A DNA stretch of 36,765 bases from Azoarcus sp. (GTDB lineage Bacteria; Pseudomonadota; Gammaproteobacteria; Burkholderiales; Rhodocyclaceae): assembly GCA_031258965.1 (NCBI GenBank), contig JAIRMC010000117.1:1-36765 (forward strand). The letters are read 5' to 3'. The first letter of the stretch is position 1. Each line of letters opens with the position of its first letter. The position numbers and the translations under genes are program-made. Positions 7,870 through 16,903 of the stretch are shown here, piece after piece. Below the pieces are notes generated by a model that did not search any database, was not told the origin of the DNA, and saw only the letters and a list, made by a program, of their open reading frames with translations.

Positions 7870-8319
7870 TCAGTGCTTGCCGGTGCTGCCGAAGCCGCCT
7901 TCGCCGCGCGTGCTGGCAGTGAAATCGTCAACCACGTTGAACGCGGCCTGTACAACCGGCACGACCACGAGTTGGGCAATCCGTTCCATCGGCGCGATGG
8001 TGAAGGCTTCGCCGCCGCGATTCCACGCCGACACCATGATTTGCCCCTGGTAGTCCGAGTCGATCAGCCCGACGAGATTGCCGAGCACGATGCCATGTTT
8101 ATGCCCAAGCCCGGAGCGCGGCAGGACGATGGCCGCCAGTCCGGAATCGGCGAGGTGGATGGCAATGCCGCTCGGAATCAGCGCCGTCTGGCCCGGATGC
8201 AGGGTCAACGCCTCGTCGAGGCAGGCGCGCAGGTCCAGCCCGGCGGAACCGGCGGTGGCATAGGCCAGAGGCTGTGTACGCAGGCGAGGGTCGAGCAGTT
8301 TGATGTCGATGCGGTGCAT
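7870..8319 (-). CDS. dut: Deoxyuridine 5'-triphosphate nucleotidohydrolase (dUTPase)
   Basis: Hydrolyses dUTP to dUMP and pyrophosphate, keeping uracil out of DNA and supplying dUMP for dTMP synthesis. The 149-residue length is typical of the homotrimeric family. The five motifs are present in order: SAGLDLRA (motif 1), [11 protein letters not shown] (motif 2), [11 protein letters not shown] (motif 3), RIAQLVV (motif 4) and the glycine-rich [10 protein letters not shown] near the C-terminus (motif 5). A GAGGGAAA ribosome binding site precedes the ATG. It follows coaBC by 27 bases; coaBC-dut is a common proteobacterial order. Confidence 0.97.
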   Translation of the reverse strand: MHRIDIKLLDPRLRTQPLAYATAGSAGLDLRACLDEALTLHPGQTALIPSGIAIHLADSGLAAIVLPRSGLGHKHGIVLGNLVGLIDSDYQGQIMVSAWNRGGEAFTIAPMERIAQLVVVPVVQAAFNVVDDFTASTRGEGGFGSTGKH

Positions 8320-8346
8320 GGTTTGTGTTTCCCTCGATATTCCAGT

Positions 8347-9561
8347 TCAGCCCGCTGGCAGCAGGCAGGCGAGATGTTCGACGATCTGGCGCGCGATGAA
8401 TGTTTTGGGCGCTCTTGGCAAGGGGTGCCGCCCCTCGTCGTCGTAGATGACAACCGTGTTGTCGTCCCCGCACAGACCGTCGACGAGCAGGTTGCCAACC
8501 AGCATGGGCAGGCGTTTGGCGCGGCGCTTGCCTTCGGCGTAGGTGTCCAGATCCTGGCTTTCGGCGGCGAAGCCGACGCAGAACGGCGCATCGGGCCGCG
8601 CCGCAACTTCGGCGAGGATGTCCGGATTGGGAACGAGTTCGAGTTGCATGGGTGCGCCTGATTTCTTGAGCTTGTGCCACGCTGTTTCCGCCGGGCGGTA
8701 ATCGGCGACCGCCGCTACGGCAATGAACACATCCGCTCCTGGCAAGGCCGCCAACACTTCGTCGCGCATCCGTAGGGCGCTGGCCGCCTCGACCCGCCGC
8801 ACTCCAACGGGCGCGGGCAAGACCGTCGGCCCGCTCACCAGCACGACTTCGGCGCCACTGCGCACACAGGCCGCCGCAATCGCGTAGCCCATCTTGCCGG
8901 AACTGGAATTGGTGATGCCACGCACCGGGTCGATGGCCTCAAAGGTCGGCCCGGCGGTCATCACCACCTTGCGCCCGGCCAGCCGCTTCGGGGTGAAGAA
9001 GGCCAGCAGCGCCTCGCACAGCGCCTCGGGTTCCAGCATCCGTCCGGGGCCGGTTTCGCCGCACGCCTGCCCGCCCTCGTCCGGGCCGAGGAGGATGGCG
9101 CCGTCACCCCTGAGCGTCGCCACGTTGCGTTGCGTGGCCGGATTTTCCCACATCTGTCGGTTCATCGCCGGGGCGATAAAGAGCGGACAGTCACGCGCCA
9201 GACACAGCGCAGAGAGCAGATCGCCCGCCAGACCGTTGGCAAGGCGGGCAATGATGCCGGCGCTCGCGGGCGCGACGAGAACAGCATCGGCCCCGCGCAC
9301 GAGGGCGATATGCGGAATGCCGTTTTCCGCCCCCCCGTCCCAAAAGGACGTCCACACGCGATTCCCCGACAGGGCGTGGAAAGTGAGCGCGGAGACGAAA
9401 CGCGAACCCGCCTCGGTCAGCGCCACATGGACATCCGCCCCCAATCGCCTCAGTTCGCGCGTGAGCGCGGCGGCCTTGTACGCCGCGACGCCGCCGCTCA
9501 CACCAAGCACGATTTTTCGCCCGTGCAAACTTTCGATGACGCCTATATAATCCCCCATCAT
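8347..9561 (-). CDS. coaBC: Bifunctional phosphopantothenoylcysteine decarboxylase/synthetase
   Basis: A 404-residue fusion enzyme that joins cysteine to 4'-phosphopantothenate (CoaB, CTP-dependent) and decarboxylates the product (CoaC, FMN-dependent) in coenzyme A synthesis. The N-terminal CoaC half has [13 protein letters not shown] at the flavin site, the [12 protein letters not shown] motif and the [10 protein letters not shown] loop with the active-site cysteine. The C-terminal CoaB half has [14 protein letters not shown] and the WHKLKKSG lysine segment. Two adjacent ATG codons (9561 and 9558) are possible starts; a GAGGGA lies just upstream. Only about 20 bases separate it from divergent radC. 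Confidence 0.97.
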   Translation of the reverse strand: MMGDYIGVIESLHGRKIVLGVSGGVAAYKAAALTRELRRLGADVHVALTEAGSRFVSALTFHALSGNRVWTSFWDGGAENGIPHIALVRGADAVLVAPASAGIIARLANGLAGDLLSALCLARDCPLFIAPAMNRQMWENPATQRNVATLRGDGAILLGPDEGGQACGETGPGRMLEPEALCEALLAFFTPKRLAGRKVVMTAGPTFEAIDPVRGITNSSSGKMGYAIAAACVRSGAEVVLVSGPTVLPAPVGVRRVEAASALRMRDEVLAALPGADVFIAVAAVADYRPAETAWHKLKKSGAPMQLELVPNPDILAEVAARPDAPFCVGFAAESQDLDTYAEGKRRAKRLPMLVGNLLVDGLCGDDNTVVIYDDEGRHPLPRAPKTFIARQIVEHLACLLPAG

Positions 9562-9581
9562 TCCCTCTCGTTCATGCCCTC
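9544..9581. promoter_or_regulatory. Divergent coaBC/radC start region with a candidate radC -10
   Basis: The two start codons are only 20 bases apart, so each promoter must overlap the other gene. A TATAAT hexamer on the plus strand at 9546-9551, inside the first codons of coaBC, could be the radC -10 element. No clear -35 was seen at 16-18 bases. The ribosome binding site for coaBC on the minus strand (GAGGGA) also lies here. Confidence 0.3.
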
Positions 9582-10259
9582 ATGGCGATTACCGACTGGC
9601 CCGAAAACGAGCGTCCGCGCGAGAAACTCCTCGCTCATGGCCCCCGGATGCTGACCGATTCCGAACTGCTCGCGCTGTTCCTGCGCGTCGGCACGCGCGG
9701 GCAAAGCGCGGTGGATCTCGCCCGCACCCTGCTTGCGCGCTTCGGCTCCTTGAGTCAACTGTGCAACGCCCCCATCGACGAATTTGCCGCAGTGCCAGGC
9801 ATGGGGCTGGCGAAGTATGCCCAACTCCAGGCGGTGATGGAACTGGCTCGCCGCGCGCTCGCCGAACGCCTGGGCGATGGCGCACTATTCGACTCGCCCA
9901 TGGCCGTGCGGGACTGGCTGCAACTGCATCTTGCCCACCTTCCCCACGAAACTTTCTGCGTCCTGCTGCTCGACACGCGCAACCGCCTGATCGAAGCCGT
10001 CGACCTTTTTCGCGGCACCCTGAACCAGACCAGCGTCTATCCGCGCGAAGTGGTCAAGCTCGCACTCAGGCGCAACGCCGCCGCCGTCATCCTCGCGCAC
10101 AACCACCCGTCGGGCGAGATGGAACCCAGCCACGCCGACGAAATGCTCACGCGCGATCTGGGCAAGGCGCTGGCACTGGTCGACATCAAAGTGCTGGATC
10201 ATTTCATCGTTCCGGCGCACGGCTCGCCGACCTCGTTCGCGGAGCGCGGGCTGCTGTAA
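9582..10259 (+). CDS. radC: RadC family protein (JAB/MPN metalloprotein)
   Basis: A 225-residue protein, the usual RadC length. An N-terminal helix-hairpin-helix region (about residues 40-90, with [15 protein letters not shown]) is followed by a JAMM/MPN domain. Its metal motif is [15 protein letters not shown], with His173, His175 and Asp186. The family was once linked to DNA repair, but its biochemical role is not settled. The segment [15 protein letters not shown] is typical. It precedes rpmB-rpmG in many proteobacteria, as here, with a 101-base gap. Confidence 0.95.
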   Translation: MAITDWPENERPREKLLAHGPRMLTDSELLALFLRVGTRGQSAVDLARTLLARFGSLSQLCNAPIDEFAAVPGMGLAKYAQLQAVMELARRALAERLGDGALFDSPMAVRDWLQLHLAHLPHETFCVLLLDTRNRLIEAVDLFRGTLNQTSVYPREVVKLALRRNAAAVILAHNHPSGEMEPSHADEMLTRDLGKALALVDIKVLDHFIVPAHGSPTSFAERGLL

Positions 10260-10360
10260 ATGGGCGGCGGGCAAGCCGACGCCGCTACCGGGACTTGCGC
10301 ACCGGGCGGTTTTTGCAATATCCTCTGCCGTTTCATAAAAACGATCGCTAGGAGCATCCA

Positions 10361-10597
10361 ATGGCTCGCGTCTGTCAAGTTACCGGCAAGGCCCCCATGG
10401 TGGGATACAACATCTCCCACGCCCACAACAAAACCAAACGCCGCTTTCTCCCCAACCTGCAAAACCGCCGGTTCTGGAGCGAAACCGAAAATCGCTGGAT
10501 TCGCCTGCGCGTCACCAATGCCGCGCTGCGCACCATCGATAAGAAAGGCATCGACACCGTCGTCGCCGAGCTTCGCGCCCGCGGCGAAAAAGTCTAA
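10361..10597 (+). CDS. rpmB: 50S ribosomal protein L28
   Basis: A 78-residue large-subunit protein of normal length, with [12 protein letters not shown] at the start, [17 protein letters not shown] in the middle and a C-terminus ending ARGEKV. An AGGAG ribosome binding site (10350-10354) precedes the ATG. It begins an operon with rpmG, 15 bases downstream. A weak promoter candidate (TTGCAA at 10313, CATAAA at 10334, 15-base spacer) lies in the gap after radC. Confidence 0.97.
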   Translation: MARVCQVTGKAPMVGYNISHAHNKTKRRFLPNLQNRRFWSETENRWIRLRVTNAALRTIDKKGIDTVVAELRARGEKV

Positions 10598-10612
10598 CCA
10601 CGGAGAACGATT

Positions 10613-10780
10613 ATGGCCAAAGGCGCCCGCGAAAAAATCAAGCTCGAATCGACCGCCGGAACGGGGCATTTCTACACCACCTCGAAAAACAAGCGCACCA
10701 CGCCCGAAAAGCTTGAATTCAACAAATACGATCCCGTTGCCCGCAAACATGTGCTGTACAAGGAAATCAAACTGAGGTAA
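10613..10780 (+). CDS. rpmG: 50S ribosomal protein L33
   Basis: A 55-residue large-subunit protein, read directly from the sequence. It begins [16 protein letters not shown] and contains [18 protein letters not shown] and YKEIKLR at the end. The zinc-binding cysteines of the C+ form of L33 are absent, so this is the zinc-independent form. A GGAGAA ribosome binding site precedes the ATG. It follows rpmB in the usual order. Confidence 0.97.
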   Translation: MAKGAREKIKLESTAGTGHFYTTSKNKRTTPEKLEFNKYDPVARKHVLYKEIKLR

Positions 10781-10900
10781 GCAGTCCTCCCCCGGACGAT
10801 TCGCGGGGACTTCAGATTTTCGCCCGAGGAACCTCTGCGCTCCATCCCGGTCTGAGGCGACATGCCGGTACTGAAACCGGCACGCCGATGGAGACTGGAA

Positions 10901-11296
10901 ATGCGGATCGACTTACGTTGCGACGATGCGGAATCGCCGGGAAATTACGACTACATAATGCGTCGGATGAATGCGGCCATGGCGCGTTTTGACAGGCACG
11001 TCCGTTGCGCCCGGATCAAGGTGGCCAATGCCGTCAGTGCCCACGGCCATGAAGGGCCAAGCGGCAGGCAAGGCAAACGCTGCGTAGTGCAATTGCGGCT
11101 GCACAACCTGCCCGGCATCATGTTCGCCATCACCCGTCTTGACGTGCGCGCCGCCGTCGACGAAGCCGCGGCGCGAACCGCCCGGATGCTGGCACGGCGT
11201 TTGCGTGGCGCGGCGAAGAATATCGCACACCCCGGCATGGCATTATCCCGGCAGGCTTGGTATAGTCCGCAAACCGAAGCCTGCACGGGTTCGTAG
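10901..11296 (+). CDS. HPF/RaiA-like ribosome-associated protein (probable)
   Basis: A 131-residue protein resembling the sigma-54 modulation/HPF/RaiA family, whose members bind the 30S subunit and silence ribosomes under stress. The clues are a conserved-looking core (YIMRRMNAAMARFDRHVRCA, then GKRCVVQLRL, then AAVDEAAARTARMLARRL) and its size. The ATG at 10901 has GGAG seven bases upstream. An earlier in-frame ATG at 10862 has a GAGG only four bases away and adds 13 unlike residues. It lies about 120 bases after rpmG, so co-transcription with ribosomal protein genes is possible. The C-terminal 30 residues are not recognised. The family call is by eye and moderately sure. Confidence 0.6.
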   Translation: MRIDLRCDDAESPGNYDYIMRRMNAAMARFDRHVRCARIKVANAVSAHGHEGPSGRQGKRCVVQLRLHNLPGIMFAITRLDVRAAVDEAAARTARMLARRLRGAAKNIAHPGMALSRQAWYSPQTEACTGS

Positions 11297-11330
11297 TTTT
11301 TTTCCCCGCAGAAATCAAGGAGATTCCCAA

Positions 11331-12002
11331 ATGGAAAACATCGAGGCTCAAGTACTGGGCCATGCTCAAAGTCCCACACTGGCGACAAACCGGCTCATCC
11401 GCAACACTTATATCCTGCTCGCGCTGACCCTGGCGTTTTCCGCCATGGCGGCCGGGCTGTCAATGGCGCTCAGCCTCCCGTATCTCGGCCCCTGGATAAC
11501 GCTGGCTGGTTATTTCGGGCTGCTTTTCCTGACCACCAAATGCCGCAACAGCGGTCTCGGCATCGTCTGCGTATTCGCCCTCACGGGCTTCATGGGCGCA
11601 ACGCTCGGGCCGATCCTCTCGGTCTATCTCGCCACGCCTCACGGCTCCCAACTGGTCATGCAGGCGCTTGGGGCCACGGCCTTCATCTTCTTCGCGCTGT
11701 CCGCCTACGCGCTCTACAGCCGCAAGGATTTCTCCTTCATGGCCGGTTTCTTGTTCGTGGGCATATTGGTGGCCTTCTTCGCCGGGCTGGCGGCGATCTT
11801 CTTCGACATGTCGACCCTGGCGCTGGCGGTTTCGGCAGCCTTCGTCCTGCTCGCTTCGGGCCTCATCCTCTATGAGACCAGTGCAATCGTCCACGGCGGC
11901 GAAACCAACTACATCATGGCGACCGTCACGCTGTACGTGTCGATCTACAACCTTTTCACAAGCCTGCTGCATCTCTTGAGCGCATTCAGCGGCGACGACT
12001 GA
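11331..12002 (+). CDS. Bax inhibitor-1/YccA family membrane protein
   Basis: A 223-residue protein with about seven hydrophobic segments, the usual size and layout of the BI-1/YccA family in the inner membrane. Family features include LIRNTYILLALTLAFSAMAA as the first membrane segment, GFMGATLGPILSVYL in the middle and TLYVSIYNLFTSLLHLLSAF at the end. Bacterial relatives include YccA, which modulates the FtsH protease, and YbhL; some BI-1 homologues are calcium leak channels. Which role applies here is unknown. The ATG at 11331 has an AAGGAG ribosome binding site (11317-11322). A strong terminator follows. Confidence 0.93.
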   Translation: MENIEAQVLGHAQSPTLATNRLIRNTYILLALTLAFSAMAAGLSMALSLPYLGPWITLAGYFGLLFLTTKCRNSGLGIVCVFALTGFMGATLGPILSVYLATPHGSQLVMQALGATAFIFFALSAYALYSRKDFSFMAGFLFVGILVAFFAGLAAIFFDMSTLALAVSAAFVLLASGLILYETSAIVHGGETNYIMATVTLYVSIYNLFTSLLHLLSAFSGDD

Positions 12003-12032
12003 CGGCTCGCTGGCGTTCTTGCCATGAAAAGG

Positions 12033-12070
12033 AAAGCCAGAAGCCGCCTTTGGGCGGCTTCTGGCTTTCA
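12033..12070 (+). terminator. Strong terminator hairpin after the BI-1 family gene
   Basis: A perfect 17-bp stem, GAAAGCCAGAAGCCGCC (12033-12049) with its exact inverted copy (12054-12070), closes a TTTG loop. The descending arm ends CTTTC, giving only a short T-run. It starts 31 bases after the stop codon. Confidence 0.85.
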
Positions 12071-12098
12071 GGCATCAGGTTTTCCGGGAAACGCTGAA

Positions 12099-12136
12099 CA
12101 AGCGCTATTGCAAGGCGCAAAGCGCCGCGGCAATCT
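12099..12136. repeat. Dispersed intergenic repeat, copy 1
   Basis: This 38-base stretch (ACAAGCG, six variable bases, then GCAAGG-CGCAAAGCGCCGCG and GCAATC) matches a 39-base stretch at 15568-15606 at most positions. It contains a nested palindrome: GGCGC-AAA-GCGCC inside ATTGC...GCAAT. It lies between the BI-1 terminator and the nicotinamidase-like gene. Confidence 0.7.
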
Positions 12137-12202
12137 TGAATAAACACGCCAGCAATACAATCATCATTTACGCCAAGATACATCTTCCCGGAGGGCCTCG
12201 GC

Positions 12203-13042
12203 ATGACCCGCGAAACCGTACATCTGCTCATCATTGATCCGCAAAACGATTTCTGTGACCTGCCCGGCGTCGAAAGCGGCGGCAACCGCCCTGCCCTGCC
12301 CGTGCCCGGTGCACACGCCGACATGCTGCGCCTGGCGGCGCTGATCGAACGCGCGGGCGAGAGCATCGACGCCATCACGGTCACGCTCGACTCACATCTG
12401 CGCCTCGACATCGCGCATCCTGGATTCTGGCGGCAAGGCGACGGCGCGCCCGTCGCGCCTTTCACGATTATCCGCGCCGCGGATGTTCGGGCGGGAGCCT
12501 TCCAGCCTCGCACCGCGACCGCCCTGCCGCGCGCCATTGCCTACCTCGATGCGCTGGAAGCGGCGGGCCGGTATGCCCACATGGTCTGGCCCGTGCATTG
12601 TGAACTGGGCTCCTGGGGCCACAACGTACACGAGGCGCTGCGCCGTGCATACAACCGATGGGAAGACGCGTCCGGCGGCAACGTCGAAAAATTCCTCAAG
12701 GGCCTGGATCCCGCGACAGAACACTACAGCGCCATCCGCGCCGAAGTCCCCGACCCAGCCTTGCCCGATACGCTCGTCAATGAGGCTTTGCTCAACCGTC
12801 TGGCGAGCGCCGATGAAATTCTGGTCGCGGGCGAAGCGGGCAGCCATTGCGTGAAGGCAACCGTCGAGGACATCATTACATTCCGCCCGGAGACGGCCAA
12901 ACGCCTCGTGCTGATTTCCGATTGCATGAGTCCTGTCGCGGGTTTCGCGGAACAACAAACTGCTTTCATTGAAAACCTGTCTTCGCGCGGCGCGCATATC
13001 GCCACGAGCGCGGAGATACTTTTACCTCATAATAGAGGCTGA
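12203..13042 (+). CDS. Nicotinamidase-like cysteine hydrolase (isochorismatase fold)
   Basis: A 279-residue hydrolase of the isochorismatase/nicotinamidase superfamily, probably converting nicotinamide to nicotinate. The catalytic set is visible: Asp12 in LLIIDPQNDF, a lysine probably in EKFLKGLDPATEHYSA, and Cys216 in AGEAGSHCVKATVED. Metal-site residues would be Asp63 and His65 in VTLDSH and His72 in the AHPGFW segment. VWPVHCELGSWG resembles the WP-x-HC-x-x-G-x-x-G motif of nicotinamidases. It is longer than typical PncA proteins (about 180-220 residues). A GGAGGG ribosome binding site precedes the ATG. The next gene is pncB, which uses nicotinate, and this supports the NAD-salvage role. 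Confidence 0.82.
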   Translation: MTRETVHLLIIDPQNDFCDLPGVESGGNRPALPVPGAHADMLRLAALIERAGESIDAITVTLDSHLRLDIAHPGFWRQGDGAPVAPFTIIRAADVRAGAFQPRTATALPRAIAYLDALEAAGRYAHMVWPVHCELGSWGHNVHEALRRAYNRWEDASGGNVEKFLKGLDPATEHYSAIRAEVPDPALPDTLVNEALLNRLASADEILVAGEAGSHCVKATVEDIITFRPETAKRLVLISDCMSPVAGFAEQQTAFIENLSSRGAHIATSAEILLPHNRG

Positions 13043-13325
13043 GAAAAGGTATCCATGGGGGCAAGACAATAGAGCAGCGGACTCGCAACATTGCGCTTTG
13101 ATGAGGAGCGCGGGGTCTTGCGCTAGACCGGCCCGGAAGTCGATGTAGAGGGAAATCCAGCCGCGCGGCCGCCGTTTGATAGCACATGATATAGCTTGAT
13201 CTTTCTCCATGCCCGCGTAGTAGTGAATCGTCCAGCCAGGCGTTGCGAACGTCGAAATTGCGTTTTCGTGAACGCCTCCCATTTCCTTAATGTAAGATAC
13301 ACCAAACGCCTGAAAGGACAATTCC
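13043..13325. other. Intergenic gap upstream of pncB
   Basis: About 280 bases without a recognised gene. Base composition is mixed and less GC-rich than the neighbours. A 106-codon open frame on the minus strand spans the gap but has no family resemblance that I can see and overlaps both flanking genes. A possible -10 (TAAGAT, 13293-13298) for pncB lacks a clear -35. The gap suggests that pncB has its own promoter. Confidence 0.35.
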
Positions 13326-14534
13326 ATGCCAACCGTACCCATCGTACAAAGCCTGCTCGAAACCGATCTTTATAAATTCACTATGTGGCAGGCATTGCTT
13401 CACAGCTACCCCGGCATCGAGGCCGAATACGCTTTTGTCTGCCGCAGCACCCCCGTCTTTCCGCTCATCGAATTGAAGGAAGAAGTCGAAACGGAACTCG
13501 ACCGACTTTGCGCCCTGAGTTTCCGCCCCGAAGAACTCGATTACCTGCGCTCCCTGCGTTTCATCAAAAGCGATTTCGTCGATTTCCTTTCCGTTTTCCG
13601 TTTCCAACGCCGTTTCATCACCGTCGAGGCGGCAGGCGAAACACTGAAAATCACGGCGAAGGGACCAATCGTTCACGTCATGGGCTTCGAGATTTTCGTG
13701 CTCTATATCGTCAGCGAACTCTACTTTCGCCGCCTCGGCGACGTGGAGGCGGCGCTTGCCGAAGCGCGCCGCCGCCTGGACGCCAAAATTGCCATCATCG
13801 TCGAAGCCAAAGACCTGCATACCCCGGCGCCCTTCACCGGCTTCGTCTTGAGCGATTTCGGGGTGCGCCGCCGCTATTCCGGCTCATGGCACGAGGAGGC
13901 GCTCACTACCCTCATCGAAAAACTGCCGGGCAACTTCAGTGGCACTTCCAACGTCCATCTCGCTAGAAAACTCGGTGTCACCCCCATCGGCACCATGGCG
14001 CACGAATACCTGCAAGCCTATCAGGCCGTTGGCGTGCGGCTGCGGGATTTCCAGAAGGCGGCGCTCGAAGGCTGGGTACAGGAATACCGGGGCGACTTGG
14101 GCATTGCGCTCACGGATGTCATTGGAATGAATGCCTTCCTGCGCGATTTCGATCTTTATTTCGCCAAGCTTTTCGACGGTTTGCGCCACGATTCCGGCGA
14201 CCCGGTGGAATGGGGCGAAAAGGCCATCGCCCACTATGAAAAGCTGCGCATCGACCCGCGCACAAAGCAACTCATTTTCTCGGACGGACTTGATGTTCCC
14301 AAGGCCATTGCCCTCTACCGCCATTTCAAGGGCCGCATCCGCACCGCCTACGGCATCGGCACCAACCTCACCAACGACACGCCGAAGAAGGCGCTCAACA
14401 TCGTGATGAAACTTGTCGCCTGCAACGGCCAGCCCGTCGCCAAGCTCTCGGATTCACAGGGAAAAACACTGTGCGACGACGAAACCTTCCTGGGCTATCT
14501 GCGGCAGGTGTTCCAGCATCCGGAGATCGGGTGA
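13326..14534 (+). CDS. pncB: Nicotinate phosphoribosyltransferase
   Basis: A 402-residue enzyme of the Preiss-Handler pathway that makes nicotinate mononucleotide from nicotinate and PRPP, using ATP. The family start [17 protein letters not shown] is clear, followed by [20 protein letters not shown]. The phosphorylated active-site histidine should be His226 in [11 protein letters not shown]. The segments [20 protein letters not shown] and GIGTNLTND form the PRPP and nucleotide-binding region. An AAAGGAC ribosome binding site lies just upstream. It pairs functionally with the nicotinamidase-like gene before it. Confidence 0.97.
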   Translation: MPTVPIVQSLLETDLYKFTMWQALLHSYPGIEAEYAFVCRSTPVFPLIELKEEVETELDRLCALSFRPEELDYLRSLRFIKSDFVDFLSVFRFQRRFITVEAAGETLKITAKGPIVHVMGFEIFVLYIVSELYFRRLGDVEAALAEARRRLDAKIAIIVEAKDLHTPAPFTGFVLSDFGVRRRYSGSWHEEALTTLIEKLPGNFSGTSNVHLARKLGVTPIGTMAHEYLQAYQAVGVRLRDFQKAALEGWVQEYRGDLGIALTDVIGMNAFLRDFDLYFAKLFDGLRHDSGDPVEWGEKAIAHYEKLRIDPRTKQLIFSDGLDVPKAIALYRHFKGRIRTAYGIGTNLTNDTPKKALNIVMKLVACNGQPVAKLSDSQGKTLCDDETFLGYLRQVFQHPEIG

Positions 14535-14564
14535 GTTTGCCTGGCAGTCGCGCATCAATGAAGA

Positions 14565-15545
14565 ATGATGGTGTCCGTCATGTCCCTGCCCCTTGCCCTG
14601 CTCCTCATCGGCCCCACTGCCAGCGGCAAAACCGCCTGCGCGCTGGCGCTGGCCCGCGATCTGCCGGTGGAAATCGTCAGCGTGGATTCCGCGCTCGTCT
14701 ATCGCGGCATGGACATCGGCACGGCCAAACCCTCTGCCGCGGAACGAATGCGATGTCCGCATCATTTGATCGACATCCTCAGCCCGGAAGAAAGCTATTC
14801 GGCGGCGAAATTTTGTGACGATGCCCGCCGGCTGATGGGAGAAATCAGCGCGCGCGGGCGCATTCCCCTGCTCACCGGCGGCACCATGCTCTATTTCAAA
14901 GCGCTCCGCGAAGGGCTTTCCGCATTGCCGTCCGCCGACGCCGGCCTGCGCGCCGGCATCGAGCGACGCGCATGCACCGAAGGCTGGCCTTCCGTGCATG
15001 CCGAACTGGCCCGTCTCGACCCCGAGGCCGCGGCGCGGCTCGCGCCCGGCGATGCGCAGCGTATACAGCGCGCACTGGAAATCGTGCTCATCGCCGGGCA
15101 ACCGCTCGCGCAGGCGCAGGCCAAGCATGAAACGCCCCGCGCGACCCACCGCTTCATTCCCCTCGCGTTGGCGCCTTCAGCGCGCGGCGAACTGCACGCG
15201 CGCATCGCCGCACGTTTCGACCAGATGCTTGCCGCCGGACTGGTCGACGAACTTGCCGCCCTGCGCCGCCGCTATCGCCTCGACCCCGATATGCCTTCAA
15301 TGCGCGCGGTCGGCTATCGTCAAGCATGGGCATATCTCGACGGTACGCTTGATGCCACGGGGTTGCGCGAACAGGGCATCGCCGCAACACGGCAACTGGC
15401 GAAGCGGCAGTCAACCTGGCTGCGGCAGTTCCACGAACGCTGGCCGGACATGATCAAAATCGACTGCCTGAGGGCAGATGCGGCGGACGCGGTACGCACG
15501 GCCACGCTGGCGCAGGTCGATGCCTCCACGGCACGCGAATCGTAG
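14565..15545 (+). CDS. miaA: tRNA dimethylallyltransferase
   Basis: Transfers a dimethylallyl group to N6 of A37 in tRNAs that read codons starting with U. The protein is 326 residues, or 321 if the ATG at 14580 is used. The P-loop is GPTASGKT at residues 16-23. The [17 protein letters not shown] segment and [14 protein letters not shown] are family signatures. The C-terminal part has [10 protein letters not shown] and [15 protein letters not shown], which contact the tRNA anticodon loop. It starts about 30 bases after pncB on the same strand and may be co-transcribed with it. No hfq follows, unlike in enterobacteria. Confidence 0.97.
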   Translation: MMVSVMSLPLALLLIGPTASGKTACALALARDLPVEIVSVDSALVYRGMDIGTAKPSAAERMRCPHHLIDILSPEESYSAAKFCDDARRLMGEISARGRIPLLTGGTMLYFKALREGLSALPSADAGLRAGIERRACTEGWPSVHAELARLDPEAAARLAPGDAQRIQRALEIVLIAGQPLAQAQAKHETPRATHRFIPLALAPSARGELHARIAARFDQMLAAGLVDELAALRRRYRLDPDMPSMRAVGYRQAWAYLDGTLDATGLREQGIAATRQLAKRQSTWLRQFHERWPDMIKIDCLRADAADAVRTATLAQVDASTARES

Positions 15546-15567
15546 CGCCGCTTCAAGCAGACACCGG

Positions 15568-15606
15568 ACAAGCGTCCTCCGCAAGGGGCGAAGCGCCGCG
15601 GCAGTC
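15568..15606. repeat. Dispersed intergenic repeat, copy 2
   Basis: Second copy of the repeat at 12099-12136: ACAAGCG, a variable stretch, then GCAAGGGGCGAAGCGCCGCG and GCAGTC. It fills the short gap between convergent miaA and the Rieske oxygenase gene, whose stop codon begins within its last two bases. Confidence 0.7.
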
Positions 15607-16744
15607 AGGGAATCGGATCTGTACGCGCCTGAGCAGCCCCATCGCCAATATGCGGCCCCACGACGCGGCGGTAGAACTCGTGGAAGTGCTGCATTCCATC
15701 CTCGAATGGCGACTGGTACGGCCCCACCTCGTTACGCCCTTCCCTGAGCAGCGCCAGGCGGCCACGATCCATGCGCTCGCCGATGTCGTCATCCTCAATG
15801 GCGGTTTCCATATAGGCGGCTTGTTCGGCTTCGACGAATTCGCGCTCGAATTCGACGATTTCTTCCGGATAATAGAACTCGACCACATTGAGGGTCTTAT
15901 GCACATCGGTCGGGATCAGGGTGCTGACCACCAACACATGCGGATACCACTCAACCATGATATTAGGGTAGTAGGTGAGCCAGATCGCGCCGCGCGGCGG
16001 ATGTTTGTCGCCATAACAGGCAAGCACCGCCTTTTGCCAACGTTCATAAACCCCCGAACCCGGGCGGGCGAGCGAGGTAACACCTACCTGCTGCACCGAG
16101 TACCACTCGCCAAACTGCCATTTCAGATCATCGCAGGTCACGAAGTTGCCAAGCCCCGGATGGTAGGGCACGACATGGTAGTCCTCCAGGTAAACCTCGA
16201 TAAAGGTTTTCCAGTTGTAATTGCACGGATGAATTTCGACCCTGTCGAGCTTGAAGCCGGAGAAATCCAGATGACGCGCCGCCTCCATGCCCGCAAGGTC
16301 GCGCGCCGCCGAGCGCGGCCCGGCGAACAGGAGGCCGTTCCAGCTCTCCAAGCTGTCGCGCTTGAGGCCAAGACAGGGATTTTCCGGGAAATGGGGCGCG
16401 CCCAACAGCGACCCTTTCGCATCGTATGTCCAGCGGTGGATCGGACAGACGATATTCTCAGCCTCGCCCGCGCCTTGCAGCATGATCGCCTGGCGATGGC
16501 GACAGACGTTGGCGAGCCGGTACACTCCATCGGCATTGCGATACAACAGCCCGGCATGGTCGAGCCACTCTTGCGAGCGATAACTGCCGACCCTGGGCAC
16601 CATCAACTCATGACCAGCATACCCAGGGCCGGCATCGAAAAGGAGGCTCTTCTCCAGCTCGAAAATCCTTTCGTCGAAATACCATGACACTGGAAACTGC
16701 GAGACGCCAGGCGTCATCCGCGCGGCGGAAGCTATGTCGGACAT
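15605..16744 (-). CDS. Rieske non-heme iron oxygenase, alpha subunit
   Basis: A 379-residue oxygenase of the aromatic-ring-hydroxylating dioxygenase alpha-subunit family. The Rieske [2Fe-2S] ligands are Cys81 and His83 (NVCRHRQA) and Cys100 and His103 (IVCPIHRWTY). The mononuclear iron site uses His190 and His195 in LEDYHVVPYHPGL. The substrate is unknown; relatives include choline and carnitine monooxygenases as well as aromatic dioxygenases. No beta subunit, ferredoxin or reductase gene is next to it, so electrons must come from a partner encoded elsewhere. A GGGAGGG ribosome binding site precedes the ATG. It is divergent from xseB, an arrangement I recall from several betaproteobacteria. 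Confidence 0.9.
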   Translation of the reverse strand: MSDIASAARMTPGVSQFPVSWYFDERIFELEKSLLFDAGPGYAGHELMVPRVGSYRSQEWLDHAGLLYRNADGVYRLANVCRHRQAIMLQGAGEAENIVCPIHRWTYDAKGSLLGAPHFPENPCLGLKRDSLESWNGLLFAGPRSAARDLAGMEAARHLDFSGFKLDRVEIHPCNYNWKTFIEVYLEDYHVVPYHPGLGNFVTCDDLKWQFGEWYSVQQVGVTSLARPGSGVYERWQKAVLACYGDKHPPRGAIWLTYYPNIMVEWYPHVLVVSTLIPTDVHKTLNVVEFYYPEEIVEFEREFVEAEQAAYMETAIEDDDIGERMDRGRLALLREGRNEVGPYQSPFEDGMQHFHEFYRRVVGPHIGDGAAQARTDPIP

Positions 16745-16903
16745 CTACACCCTCCCATTCGAGTGACAAGAAACCGGAAAAAAACAACCGGGCGATTCTA
16801 AGACGGCAAGCCGTTTGACCGCCAGACGCATGATCGGTTATTTTTCCATATCCTGAGGGCGGTCGCCTTGCGCCGCGCTTCTTTCCTCTCCGCGATGCAG
16901 CCC

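Noticed and set aside
13022-13342. A 106-codon minus-strand frame spanning the gap before pncB
   Set aside because: It overlaps the end of the nicotinamidase-like gene and the start of pncB and has no ribosome binding site or known motif. A decayed gene cannot be excluded, but I cannot support one.
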